A stretch of 64,000 nucleotides of DNA. Source: a virus. This document shows positions 33,627-42,342 of this stretch, piece by piece. The stretch spans positions 1-64,000 of the IMG/VR virus record IMGVR_UViG_3300006947_000003. One strand, written 5' to 3'. A model generated the notes under the pieces. The model had not been told where the DNA came from. It worked only from the letters and a program-made list of their open reading frames with translations, and did no database searches. The stretch's first letter is position 1. Each line of letters starts with the position of its first letter. Position numbers and translations under genes: made by a program.

Positions 33627-34387
33627 CCTACAAACGCCTTTTCTAAAACAAACGTTCCTTGTTCTTTAACACTACCTTCTTTCCAGCCGCGTCCTTCTAA
33701 ATATTCTTTCATCTCCATATTAAATGCCATGCTACCACATAGCATAACTTTATCTGTTTCTGGAGTTGCTTCGCTAAACAACGTTCCGTCTTTAATTAAA
33801 TTTGTTATTCTTCCTTTATGTTTGTGTGTAAGTCCCTCGTAATTTAAAGGTTCTTCACGTGTAAGTGTTGGAATATATGTACACTTGCCCATATTTAATA
33901 TACTAGCATAAGACTCTTGGGCGTTGTGTGTGCCTGTTGTCCAAGTAACATATACATTATCATAATATTCAAACGTCTCAGGGTCTCTTAATATACTCAT
34001 GAACGGAGCAATACCTGTACCGGTTGCCATTAGCCATAAGTTACCACCAAGTGCTATATTGGAAGTTGTTAATGTTCCTGTAGGCTTCTCACCTACAATT
34101 AATTCATCACCCACTTTAATATGCTGTAGTTTACTTGTTAATGGACCGTCGGGTACTTTGATACTATAGAATTCTAAAAACTCGTCATATGGCCCACTAC
34201 AAATACTGTATGCCCTCATTATAGGTTTGTTCTTTTGTAGTTTTTCTGACCAGTTGTCCAACCCAATCATTACAAACTCACCTGCTCTAAATCTAAAAGT
34301 ATTAGGTCTCTCTGTTCTAATTTTAAACAATGTGTCCGTAAAGTGTTCGACTCTAGTTACTTTTACTATCAAAATAAATGTCTCCAT
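33623..34387 (-). CDS. fpr: Ferredoxin/flavodoxin-NADP+ reductase
   Basis: 254 aa. It transfers electrons from NADPH through FAD to ferredoxin or flavodoxin. FAD-binding RAYS (58-61) followed by FYSIKVPDGPLTSKL, NADP-binding ATGTGIAPF (121-129), a CGS segment near MLCGSMAFN, and a C-terminus ending VLEKAFVG typical of bacterial subclass-I reductases. Radical SAM enzymes need such low-potential electrons to reduce their cluster, so it probably supplies them together with a host or distant phage ferredoxin or flavodoxin; none is visible here. Confidence 0.95.
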   Translation of the reverse strand: METFILIVKVTRVEHFTDTLFKIRTERPNTFRFRAGEFVMIGLDNWSEKLQKNKPIMRAYSICSGPYDEFLEFYSIKVPDGPLTSKLQHIKVGDELIVGEKPTGTLTTSNIALGGNLWLMATGTGIAPFMSILRDPETFEYYDNVYVTWTTGTHNAQESYASILNMGKCTYIPTLTREEPLNYEGLTHKHKGRITNLIKDGTLFSEATPETDKVMLCGSMAFNMEMKEYLEGRGWKEGSVKEQGTFVLEKAFVG

Positions 34388-34860
34388 TGTATATTAGGAT
34401 GTTGGTGTTCAATAGCTTTCATTTTTTCTTTCCATGTATCCATTAATGCTCGATCCCATTTAGTTTGTTGTGTTTTGTCCATATCCCACGGCGTAGGTTT
34501 AGTCCAAGACCAGGTTTCGTCTTTCTCTATACGATTTTTTAAACAGTCAAAGCCTACTGTATGAATAATTGTGCCACCTAGTTCAACAGCATATTTCATT
34601 TGTAAAGTTCCTGTAATATCAAAATCGTCCGCTTCTTTAGGCACAATAAAGTTTTCTTTATCATTCCATTTAGTAATAATTTTGCCTTTGTATTCGTCGC
34701 TTAATAGTAATGCTGGTTCTTTGTCTGCTACCGCAATAAAATCTAAATCATTAAATCGTTTGTATTGGCGTTTTGTTCCTAGTTTAAAATCATATGGATA
34801 GTTACAAATATGTAAATTATCTTTTAAACTAACACCATTGCCTATACATAAGATTTTCAT
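34369..34860 (-). CDS. Unknown Rossmann-type protein
   Basis: 163 aa. It opens with CIGNGVSLKDN (a Rossmann-like glycine turn) and has IAVADKEPALLL and IIHTVGFDCL later. This recalls DUF115/motility-accessory or sialyltransferase-like folds, but I cannot name the family. It lies between Fpr and a glycosyltransferase-like gene; it overlaps the Fpr start by 19 bases. Confidence 0.6.
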   Translation of the reverse strand: MKILCIGNGVSLKDNLHICNYPYDFKLGTKRQYKRFNDLDFIAVADKEPALLLSDEYKGKIITKWNDKENFIVPKEADDFDITGTLQMKYAVELGGTIIHTVGFDCLKNRIEKDETWSWTKPTPWDMDKTQQTKWDRALMDTWKEKMKAIEHQHPNIQWRHLF

Positions 34861-35777
34861 TTTATGTCACGCTCGGTTAACATAACACCGTACCTAGTAG
34901 GATTAGTGTAAACCATTTTAAACCATTTACTAGCATCAGCATCTAAGTCAGCAATTCTAAATTGTAAATCGTCTCTTAATTTAACACCATATTCAAGTAT
35001 CGCTTCTTTGCGTTTTGTTTCGTCATCATATTTAACTAATACTTCTTGTACCATTTTCTGCATGTAGTCGTAGTCAGCAATTAATGTATGGTCTTTTCTT
35101 TCTACATTAGTTTCGTATGTTCCCATTCTTGCTCCTAGTACTGCCCAGTCGCCGTATTCTATATCAACGCCAACGCTACACCATATTGCTAATCTGTGTA
35201 AATTCTTATAGTGGTTCTTTTCTAAGTAATCCCATTTGTCGGGGAGCATGCCTTGATCTAAACTTAACTTAATGCCTTCTCGATATCCGCCCCTAAACGC
35301 TTGTTCAGGACTTCCGTTAACACAGACATCACTCATAGTATCTGCCATTTGGAAGTATGTAACCATCCAACAAAAGTCTACAGCGTCTTGTTCATTAGTT
35401 GATTTCTCGTGACTCTCCATATTAGTAATGATGTGTTTAGGCCAAAGTTTAACGCCTCCGTTTCCGTATGCTAAACCGTTGATAATATTATGTCCACACC
35501 AACTGAATACAAAGTCCTTTTGTGCTTCGTCATCTATTTCTAATACTTCATTAAAAAACTCTTCTCTTACTCTGTTGTCGCCGTCAATAGTAAATACCCT
35601 GTCAGTATCACTAATTTGTCCTGCTTCATTGTGCGCGGCATCAAACCCCTTAACTCCGTGTACTCGTTTTGCCCATGGGCATTTACTTTTTAAATCAGCC
35701 CAGTTCTTTTCGGCATTGGGTTCGTCGTATGAGATATACACGACATCGAAGTCACTTACTTTATATTGTTTAATCAT
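34857..35777 (-). CDS. Glycosyltransferase-like protein with DxD motif
   Basis: 306 aa. FDVVYISYDEPNAEKNWADL at the start, KRVHGVKGF, and VFTIDGDNRV with D65-G-D67 as a metal-binding DxD. It is a paralogue of 18812-19477 and carries an extra C-terminal helical tail. The GT-A fold is inferred from these landmarks. Donor unknown. Translation-coupled to its neighbours. Confidence 0.65.
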   Translation of the reverse strand: MIKQYKVSDFDVVYISYDEPNAEKNWADLKSKCPWAKRVHGVKGFDAAHNEAGQISDTDRVFTIDGDNRVREEFFNEVLEIDDEAQKDFVFSWCGHNIINGLAYGNGGVKLWPKHIITNMESHEKSTNEQDAVDFCWMVTYFQMADTMSDVCVNGSPEQAFRGGYREGIKLSLDQGMLPDKWDYLEKNHYKNLHRLAIWCSVGVDIEYGDWAVLGARMGTYETNVERKDHTLIADYDYMQKMVQEVLVKYDDETKRKEAILEYGVKLRDDLQFRIADLDADASKWFKMVYTNPTRYGVMLTERDIK

Positions 35778-36339
35778 TGATTGTCCTATAGCTTACTAGC
35801 ATGTCTAAATTGTATCTAGATATTAATGAGATTTCTTGATGGTTGAGGTAATTGTCAATATCGTATTCGTATTCACCGGTAGATTGTAAGGGTATACGTT
35901 TTAACATTATTGAATGTTGACCTTTAGGTGTAACCCAAAGTGTTTTCTGATCAGGTAAATTTCCCCTAGACTCTAATTTTAATTTCCTAGTAGTAGGGTT
36001 ATATTCAAATCTGAAAAGGCGCTTTGGGTTGTATTCTGTTACTACATGAATACGTTTAGTTGCCGCCATTGCTTCGGCACTAATATTTATTAGTTGAGGG
36101 GGAGATTGCCCAGTATCTACCATCCAGTTTTTTAAATTAAATTCGGATAACTCTACATACCTATCCCTACTAATGCGAATATAATGATCGTCTTTATAAT
36201 CTCCATCTTCTTTTGGAGCAAGTGCTATAATTTGACCAAAGTCGTTATAATATATTCTATGCTGACTTGCTTTTGTTGTTTGCTTAACATCTACATTAAA
36301 CAATTGGTCAACTAGTGCTTGAACGTCTTCTTGTTTCAT
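35770..36339 (-). CDS. Unknown protein
   Basis: 189 aa, rich in beta-type segments (RLFRFEYNPTTRKLKLES and TLWVTPKGQHSIML). It begins with a helical MKQEDVQALVDQLF. The Gly-poor, aromatic mid-section with repeated strand patterns could be a virion or sugar-binding protein. No family recognised. Inserted between two gene types of the glycan unit, overlapping by 4-8 bases. Confidence 0.6.
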   Translation of the reverse strand: MKQEDVQALVDQLFNVDVKQTTKASQHRIYYNDFGQIIALAPKEDGDYKDDHYIRISRDRYVELSEFNLKNWMVDTGQSPPQLINISAEAMAATKRIHVVTEYNPKRLFRFEYNPTTRKLKLESRGNLPDQKTLWVTPKGQHSIMLKRIPLQSTGEYEYDIDNYLNHQEISLISRYNLDMLVSYRTIND

Positions 36340-37064
36340 AGCAATTCCTCGTTTAGTTTTGTATATGTTTTAATCATTTCGCATATATTGTCTAGTTTTA
36401 TTTTATCCAACATGCTTCTACTAGATAACGTACTTGTTAAGAACCGTTTAATTTCATTTCTATCTATGTCAATAAACATTTTATTATAGCTAATCTTAAC
36501 AATTGGCGGAGATTCTTTAAGACCAATCTGTTGATTTTTGTAAAATGTTGACGCTACCTCTTTATAATTTTCTAATAATACTTTAGCAACTCTCTTAGTG
36601 TGTGTTTTTAAAATTTGTAATTTTAATACTCTAGCATGTCCTTCTAGATCTAAGTCCATTGATAATAAATGCTTTACGTTTTTAAATTTATGTGTTATAC
36701 CGGCTGGATAATTGTGCGGATGTACTATTATTGTCGAGGCATTGCTTTTTTTAACCTTTGATATTTCTATAGCAAGTTTTGTATGAGTATTCTGTATAAT
36801 GTCACTTAATGGGTCAGCTATTGCCTTTACAACATGCCCCGGAGTATCATACATTAAGAAATGAACTTCGTCAATTGGTACACCCATACGGGCTTTGGCA
36901 TTAAACGATTTCCAGTTGTTATTTTTAGGATAGTCTTCTTCTGTTAAAGCAGGAACGTTATCATAACAGTACTGTTGTAAGTATCCTAAGAAATCACGAC
37001 CAGAACCAGCTGGCATTGATACGATTGCTATTATAATATTTTTGTATATATCCTCGATACTCAT
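36336..37064 (-). CDS. Unknown protein with P-loop-like motif (distant relative of 11115 and 15950)
   Basis: 242 aa. IIIAIVSMPAGSGRDFLGYL near residue 10 resembles the strand plus glycine-rich loop of 11115-12083 and 15950-16834, and the C-terminal ISYNKMFIDIDRNEIKRFL resembles the final helices of sulfotransferase-like proteins. HFLMYDTPGHVV and TIIVHPHNYPAG are other conserved-looking sites. The function may be transfer to a sugar; not proven. Confidence 0.5.
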   Translation of the reverse strand: MSIEDIYKNIIIAIVSMPAGSGRDFLGYLQQYCYDNVPALTEEDYPKNNNWKSFNAKARMGVPIDEVHFLMYDTPGHVVKAIADPLSDIIQNTHTKLAIEISKVKKSNASTIIVHPHNYPAGITHKFKNVKHLLSMDLDLEGHARVLKLQILKTHTKRVAKVLLENYKEVASTFYKNQQIGLKESPPIVKISYNKMFIDIDRNEIKRFLTSTLSSRSMLDKIKLDNICEMIKTYTKLNEELL

Positions 37065-37939
37065 TCTGCTAGTTCCTGGAGCCGTTTAATATGGTCATCT
37101 GTTAACCATTGCTTAACATGATAATGTATAGGCTTTGTTTGTAAGTAATTGTTAATAAAGCATCTGCCGTTTTCGTCCCAACTATCTGACAAGTAATCAG
37201 TCCAATCAACGTCTTGTACTTTATAATCTAATAGTCCTTGGCATTTTGATTTTAAATGTACAAAAGTAAAACTAGGAATAGGTTTAACTTTATCTTCCCA
37301 TTCTAATAATCTAATAGCAAGTCCGTATACTTCGTCGGTTGCTGGCCAACGTTTTTTATTATGTCTAATATATTCCCAACTGTAGTCGTCCCAATTTTTA
37401 AATATATCTTCGCACATATTAAAAAACTTTCTTGCCTCTTTACTTTGTCTAAAATAAGTTAGGGCCGCATATCCTCTATACAAGTTGTTTCGTGTAAACG
37501 CTTGACTATAATAACTTACGTCTGCTTTGTGTCCTTTAAATGTAACAGGGTTGTTACATATTTGTACAGGAAAACCTTTTCCTAATATGTTCCACCAGTC
37601 GCTATGGTCGTGTGTGAATAGCATATCAGCATCTAAGCAAATAGTTTCTTTGTAAGGTGTCATATGATATGCTTTCCACCAGTTGTGTAATTTCCAGTTA
37701 TGCGGCAATGCTTCGTCGGTCCATGGGATTGTAACAACTTCATCAAATATTTCTTTGTAGTTTTCTGGTAAACGTTTTTGGTCTTCTTTTGTCATGCCAA
37801 CTGCTAAAAACGGTGCCTCTACTTGACTTGATTTTAAACTCAATGCTAAAGCATAAGCCATTCTAGGATAGTCGCCAAACTTTTCACTATATTGTGCTAT
37901 AGTAAAAAACCCTCGTTGTCTTTTATATTTTCTAGCCAT
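37061..37939 (-). CDS. Glycosyltransferase (GT8-like)
   Basis: 292 aa. ICLDADMLF gives a DxD at D103-A-D105. PATDEVYGLA is a typical GT8 C-terminal acceptor-site block, and FVHLKSKCQGLL follows. It resembles enzymes that add a hexose or galactose to a lipooligosaccharide. It shares the unit with another GT8-like gene. The start ATG overlaps the previous stop by a few bases. Confidence 0.7.
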   Translation of the reverse strand: MARKYKRQRGFFTIAQYSEKFGDYPRMAYALALSLKSSQVEAPFLAVGMTKEDQKRLPENYKEIFDEVVTIPWTDEALPHNWKLHNWWKAYHMTPYKETICLDADMLFTHDHSDWWNILGKGFPVQICNNPVTFKGHKADVSYYSQAFTRNNLYRGYAALTYFRQSKEARKFFNMCEDIFKNWDDYSWEYIRHNKKRWPATDEVYGLAIRLLEWEDKVKPIPSFTFVHLKSKCQGLLDYKVQDVDWTDYLSDSWDENGRCFINNYLQTKPIHYHVKQWLTDDHIKRLQELAE

Positions 37940-38768
37940 AAAGTTCTATAAACCTATCATAATTTTTTTCTATTTCAAATTTGTTTAGTAAGTGTATGTT
38001 TGTGTCTTTTAATCTTACAGGTCCTTCAGTTGTATTAATTGTTATACTTCCTTTGTTTATATCTATCACACTTTCGGGCGGGTAACTGTTAATCTGTCTT
38101 GTAGGTAATGGCTTTAACCATCCATCAGTATATCCGTTCATAATATGTGAGGCTATGGCAGCCGTTATATCGTTTCTATAAAATGTATACGGGCTATTAT
38201 ATGTTGTACTATAAAAATCGTTATTTTCTTTGATTTCTTTTGCTAATGTAAACCATTGTTCTGTTTGTTCGCATTTTCTAAAATAACATACAGTAAACCA
38301 ATGTATACTAGGGTAGCCATCTGTGATAACTTTTTCGTAAATGTGTTCTTGTTGTTTTCCGGGAAGTCTACTATTAATATTCATTAGCATAGGTTCAACA
38401 TTTCCCCACACGTTATTTAAAACTGAATTTTGTATTAAGTAGTCACTATCGATTAGTATTGTTTCGTCATATGGTGATAAATCATATGCTAATAACCGAT
38501 CTAAATTATACCAAGTAATTTGTTCACGTTTACCGTTAATTATTACACCTCTGCCATTGACTACTTCGACATTGTCTAAGTATATCACCTTATCCCAAAC
38601 ATCACTAGCATTGTACAATGTATTGTCGTTGTAATCAGCTTCTAGTGTAATTAAGGAAACAGGTATATCAAGAAAATGCTTAGCCATAGTCGCGGCTACT
38701 TCGGCTTGTTTTATGTAATTAAATTGCTCGTTATTTTTAGCAAATATTATTAAGCCTTTAGTCGTCAT
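37932..38768 (-). CDS. Glycosyltransferase-like (GT8-like)
   Basis: 278 aa. ETILIDSDYLI carries D107-S-D109, and YRNDITAAIASHIMNG follows as a later acceptor block. Sequence otherwise diverged from the GT8 gene next to it. The role in a sugar transfer is inferred. Confidence 0.65.
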   Translation of the reverse strand: MTTKGLIIFAKNNEQFNYIKQAEVAATMAKHFLDIPVSLITLEADYNDNTLYNASDVWDKVIYLDNVEVVNGRGVIINGKREQITWYNLDRLLAYDLSPYDETILIDSDYLIQNSVLNNVWGNVEPMLMNINSRLPGKQQEHIYEKVITDGYPSIHWFTVCYFRKCEQTEQWFTLAKEIKENNDFYSTTYNSPYTFYRNDITAAIASHIMNGYTDGWLKPLPTRQINSYPPESVIDINKGSITINTTEGPVRLKDTNIHLLNKFEIEKNYDRFIELYG

Positions 38769-39108
38769 ATGTTAATATCTCTTCCACACTTCTTGCTGTT
38801 ACTATTTTTTGTTGCTCTGCCTGAGCTCTATTTTGTTCTTGAACGTAAGTATCTAATATTAATTTCATAAAAGGTCCAACTTCTATTTCGATTAGATTTT
38901 CATTTCTGTCATCAATGACAGCTTTTTTGTAGTTTTTACGTTCGAGCAAATCTAGTAAGTTTAGCAATGTAGGATTGATATTAAATAATCCGCCGTTATA
39001 ACCGATAGTGAGCCTTTCATTTTTAAGCTCTTTTAGTAGTTGTAATTGGTTATTTTGGACTTGTCGATAATTTGCGTTTTTGAATAATTCTGATGTTTCT
39101 TTGTTCAT
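38758..39108 (-). CDS. Unknown protein, first gene of the unit
   Basis: 116 aa, mostly helical (NNQLQLLKELKNERL, then LLNLLDLLERKNYKKAV). It follows an AGGATA ribosome binding site right after the terminator region. No recognised family. It overlaps the next gene by 11 bases and is the first gene read from the 39162-39190 promoter. Confidence 0.65.
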   Translation of the reverse strand: MNKETSELFKNANYRQVQNNQLQLLKELKNERLTIGYNGGLFNINPTLLNLLDLLERKNYKKAVIDDRNENLIEIEVGPFMKLILDTYVQEQNRAQAEQQKIVTARSVEEILTYDD

Positions 39109-39123
39109 TGAGATATCCTAGAT

Positions 39124-39160
39124 AAAAAAATAGCGAGTAGTTTTTAACACATACTCGCTA
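39124..39160 (-). terminator. Rho-independent terminator of the late structural unit
   Basis: A perfect 9-bp stem TAGCGAGTA (39131-39139) and TACTCGCTA (39152-39160) with a 12-base loop, followed on the minus strand by seven T's (39124-39130). It lies after the stop of the structural gene at 39198 and before the next unit. Confidence 0.92.
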
Positions 39161-39161
39161 T

Positions 39162-39190
39162 ATTATAACACGTTAGGACTAAGGTGTCAA
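39162..39190 (-). promoter_or_regulatory. Exact consensus sigma-70 promoter embedded in the terminator region
   Basis: Minus strand TTGACA (39190-39185), 17-bp spacer, TATAAT (39167-39162). The predicted start near 39155 is inside the first arm of the terminator stem, so messages begun here lack the full stem and read on into the 19-gene unit from 38758. Confidence 0.9.
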
Positions 39191-39197
39191 GTCTTTT

Positions 39198-40130
39198 TTA
39201 GAATGATTCTGTTGTTGCCCAACTTGGATATGCGGGTGTATAAACAGTAGACCTTCTTGATGTAAATACTGCGTTTGTACCTGATTCTACTGTATCAACT
39301 GTGCTTGGAGATGTCGCGGCATGTTGATCGTCCCATGTAATTTGAATTGTAACAATTGTGCCATCAGTTTTTGCTTGAACTAATACATCGTTGGCACTAT
39401 AAGCGCCTGAGCCAATGTTTGTTCCTTCAAAAACAGTCGCGTAAGTTGAAGTTAAATCATGGAAGCCAACTGTTGTACTAGGTGTTCCAGCGTTACCAGT
39501 TCTTGTAGTACCAGTGTAACCTATTTTAATAGTACCTATGGAAGTATCAAAAATAGTGTTCCAGTTAGTAGATTGTGTGCTAGTTGCTGTTGGTTGATCA
39601 AACGTCATGTGTAACTCGCCACCCGAGTTGAAAAACGTTCTACAGTGATTAGCATTAGAAAATGTTGACGTAACTGTTGAGTTAATAGATGCTGTGCCAA
39701 CTTCGCCGCCCCAAGCAGTACTTCTTGTTGAAGTGTGCTGTGTTGCTGGAGTTGTTTGTTGTCCTGCGTCTACGTTTTGAAAGTTATTGTCAATGTCTGT
39801 AACCGCTCCACTCAAATTGTATGAGTAAGAAGCACCGCCAATTGTCTGTGTTCCGTCAAATGCGTGTACTGTGCCACTTGTTGCTGGATAACCTGTATCA
39901 CTTCCTCCCGGAATAGTTACTGATGTTCCTTGGTGTGTTGCCGCATTTGTGACCGCCGTTAGTAGCGCCGTCCAGTGTGCCGCTGTAATGCTATCTGTTG
40001 CTGATACTGTTGTTAAGTTTGATTGGTTATAACCTTTAGTGCCCGAACCGACACCTATTACGCCATTTACCGTCGAAACAAAAGCATTGTAATCAGAAGC
40101 AGTTATTGTATTGCTTGTTGAATATGCCAT
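39198..40130 (-). CDS. Virion structural protein (tail-associated)
   Basis: 310 aa, rich in Thr, Ser and Ala with low Lys, typical of secreted or virion beta-proteins. N-terminal AYSTSNTITASDYNAFVSTVN and later ITWDDQH look like the minor tail proteins of T4-like marine phages. Last gene of the late unit, before the terminator. Function in the virion unknown. Confidence 0.6.
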   Translation of the reverse strand: MAYSTSNTITASDYNAFVSTVNGVIGVGSGTKGYNQSNLTTVSATDSITAAHWTALLTAVTNAATHQGTSVTIPGGSDTGYPATSGTVHAFDGTQTIGGASYSYNLSGAVTDIDNNFQNVDAGQQTTPATQHTSTRSTAWGGEVGTASINSTVTSTFSNANHCRTFFNSGGELHMTFDQPTATSTQSTNWNTIFDTSIGTIKIGYTGTTRTGNAGTPSTTVGFHDLTSTYATVFEGTNIGSGAYSANDVLVQAKTDGTIVTIQITWDDQHAATSPSTVDTVESGTNAVFTSRRSTVYTPAYPSWATTESF

Positions 40131-40157
40131 TATATTTTTCCCTTATGTCCTGTTATA

Positions 40158-41630
40158 TTAATTAATTATCACAAATGCTTCAATTTCACCCACTTCATGA
40201 CTATTTTTGTCTTGGAGTGATCTACCTATGCAGTTGAAATAGTTTGCTTCGCCGGTTGATGCGGATCTTGCCATGCCATTTCCAGCACTAACTAGTCTAT
40301 CACCTTTTTTAATTGTACCAATAACTTTGACTGGTACTCTTCCGCTTACTGCTATCGCTGGATGACTGGCGTTGTCTCCTGCTTTAGAATTCATTAAGTA
40401 TGCTGGTCTTGTTGAAATAACACCAAATACTTTGTTACTTAATTCGTCACTTACTTTTGTAATTTCTTTTGCTCCACCTAAAGCAACAATAGTGCCAGGT
40501 TCTTGCGGGTTGTCAATAGCAAAACGCTCTGCCAAGTCAGCATATTGTGCCGAGGTACTTTCACCTTCGAACGTAGTAGCAAATACTTGATTAAACTTTT
40601 TAGCTGTGCTACCTAAATCTCTAGTGTTGTTAGCATCTGGGATCAAGTCACCAGTTATACTAGCACTACCGTCTCTTAATAGTGTTACACCACTTACTGA
40701 AAGTTGATTATCAACATATTGTTTTGTAGCGGCACCTAAGTTAACTGTAGGATCACCTGCTAGTACTATTCTCGATGTGGCGCCATCTACTGTTAATGCT
40801 GTAGTAGGTGAACCACCGTCGTTGACTGACATAATAATATCACCGTCTGATGTATTATTATGAAGTGTAATATTACTTCCTGCTACACTAACTCTGTAGT
40901 CGTCATCTGCGCCTACGTAAAAACCTGTATCGTTTTGAACTTTAAGTGTACCTGATGTAGTATCATTGCCACCTGATATTAAATAACCAGTCGCTGCCAC
41001 ACCGCCTAAAGCGTCTGAGTCAGTTGCTGTTCCATTCCATTTTGCCGAAGCTAGTGTTGAGTTAACTGTGTAGCCTTGCTTAATTGTAGCAAAACCCGAT
41101 ATAGCCGCGTTAGGTGTAAATACCGCATCTTTAGAAATTATTGATACAATAACATCATTAACATACATTTTAACAATAACGTGTGCTACTGAACCAGTAT
41201 CTGTTATAGACTCTACTGTTGGTCCTGATTGCCCCGAACCCACAGTTGAAAGTGGACCAATTGTAGTCCATGTACTTCCGTTATAAACTTTTAATTGGTT
41301 GTTTGTTGTATGCCAAAATAAATCACCTACAACACCACTTGCTGGATCCGATGATGCTGTTGTAGAACTTGAAACTGTTTTAAAAGCAGAACCAGTGTAT
41401 ACTTTAAGTAAACTATTGGAACTGTCCCACCATATCTGGCCAGCCAAAGGCGCCGATGGGGCTGATGAGTTAGAGAAATTCTCTAATAATTTTACGAAGT
41501 TTTCGTTTAATAACTCGCCGTAGCCGGAATAGTTTTTACCAATGAATTTTAAATCAGTAGTACTATCTATTGTTCCGTCGCTTACGGTAGCTAAAACACC
41601 CCCGCTTGTTTTGTTAACTGTATATGCCAT
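40158..41630 (-). CDS. Tail-fibre-like virion protein with C-terminal peptidase-G2-like region
   Basis: 490 aa. The N-terminal third contains repeated GxLWW or GDLFW and LKVYTGSAF-type modules used in marine phage fibres (GQIWWDSSNSLLKVY and GDLFWHTTNNQLKVY), then beta-rich repeats (DYRVSVAGSNITLHNNTSDG). The C-terminal part (YADLAERFAID, VFGVISTRPAYLMNS, GRVPVKVIGTIKKGDRL) resembles intramolecular chaperone or Peptidase_G2-type endings that can self-cleave. Preceded by a TATAAATA late promoter. Confidence 0.75.
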   Translation of the reverse strand: MAYTVNKTSGGVLATVSDGTIDSTTDLKFIGKNYSGYGELLNENFVKLLENFSNSSAPSAPLAGQIWWDSSNSLLKVYTGSAFKTVSSSTTASSDPASGVVGDLFWHTTNNQLKVYNGSTWTTIGPLSTVGSGQSGPTVESITDTGSVAHVIVKMYVNDVIVSIISKDAVFTPNAAISGFATIKQGYTVNSTLASAKWNGTATDSDALGGVAATGYLISGGNDTTSGTLKVQNDTGFYVGADDDYRVSVAGSNITLHNNTSDGDIIMSVNDGGSPTTALTVDGATSRIVLAGDPTVNLGAATKQYVDNQLSVSGVTLLRDGSASITGDLIPDANNTRDLGSTAKKFNQVFATTFEGESTSAQYADLAERFAIDNPQEPGTIVALGGAKEITKVSDELSNKVFGVISTRPAYLMNSKAGDNASHPAIAVSGRVPVKVIGTIKKGDRLVSAGNGMARSASTGEANYFNCIGRSLQDKNSHEVGEIEAFVIIN

Positions 41631-41648
41631 TTATTACTCCACTAACAT

Positions 41649-41656
41649 TATTTATA
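41649..41656 (-). promoter_or_regulatory. T4-type late promoter box TATAAATA
   Basis: Minus strand TATAAATA about 20 bases before the ATG of the fibre gene, within a 36-base gap. In T4 this box is used by the gp55/gp33 sigma-coactivator system. Located between two virion genes. Confidence 0.75.
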
Positions 41657-41666
41657 TATTTATCGT

Positions 41667-42338
41667 TTAATTAACACTTGACAGATTAGTTAAAGTTTGA
41701 ATTCTTACTGTATATTCAATTTCAATTAACCGGTTTAAGGACTTCTGTACAGGGTGAAACACAACATGGGTTAATAATTTACCTGTATCAACAGTACCTA
41801 CCCAACTTTTTAATCCTAACTCATCAAATACATACGTACCATCAAAGTTATTCGTGTTGTCAAACGCCGCTTGTCCGCTTGGTTCACCATAATCTAACAA
41901 ACAACTTACAACGATATCAGTGTACACAGTACCCTCTACGTGTGATGTTGTTATTTTGTTACGTGCTGGGTCAGTATTTAACGCTGAATTGTTATCAACT
42001 ACTTTGTAATATGTTTGATTATATAAACTACTGTTAGTACCACTACTATTAGCAGGCTTATATGTAATTACCCCAGTAGGGTCAACACTAGTACCACCGT
42101 TTCCTAAGGCTATTTCATGAACAAATCCTGTTGTTTTATTAGCAATAGACAGCGCCATTGCTTCACTCATATTTTCATAATGAATAGCATTACGCTTATT
42201 GACGAATTCTTCACCTGATACTGGGTCAAATATTCTTATATGACCTTCGACGTTGACATTTCCAGTCTCATCAGGGTTATTATTTGATTTTTCTTTAATT
42301 TCGTTTTCCATGTCGTTATCTTCTTCTGCCTTATTCAT
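41667..42338 (-). CDS. Virion structural protein
   Basis: 223 aa. A charged N-terminal leader (MNKAEEDNDMENEIKEKS) is followed by beta-rich sequence with NKTTGFVHEIALGNGG and TVRIQTLTN ends. Starts 5 bases after the giant gene. Similar proteins accompany baseplate genes of marine T4-like phages, but I cannot name it. Confidence 0.55.
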   Translation of the reverse strand: MNKAEEDNDMENEIKEKSNNNPDETGNVNVEGHIRIFDPVSGEEFVNKRNAIHYENMSEAMALSIANKTTGFVHEIALGNGGTSVDPTGVITYKPANSSGTNSSLYNQTYYKVVDNNSALNTDPARNKITTSHVEGTVYTDIVVSCLLDYGEPSGQAAFDNTNNFDGTYVFDELGLKSWVGTVDTGKLLTHVVFHPVQKSLNRLIEIEYTVRIQTLTNLSSVN

Positions 42339-42342
42339 ATAT

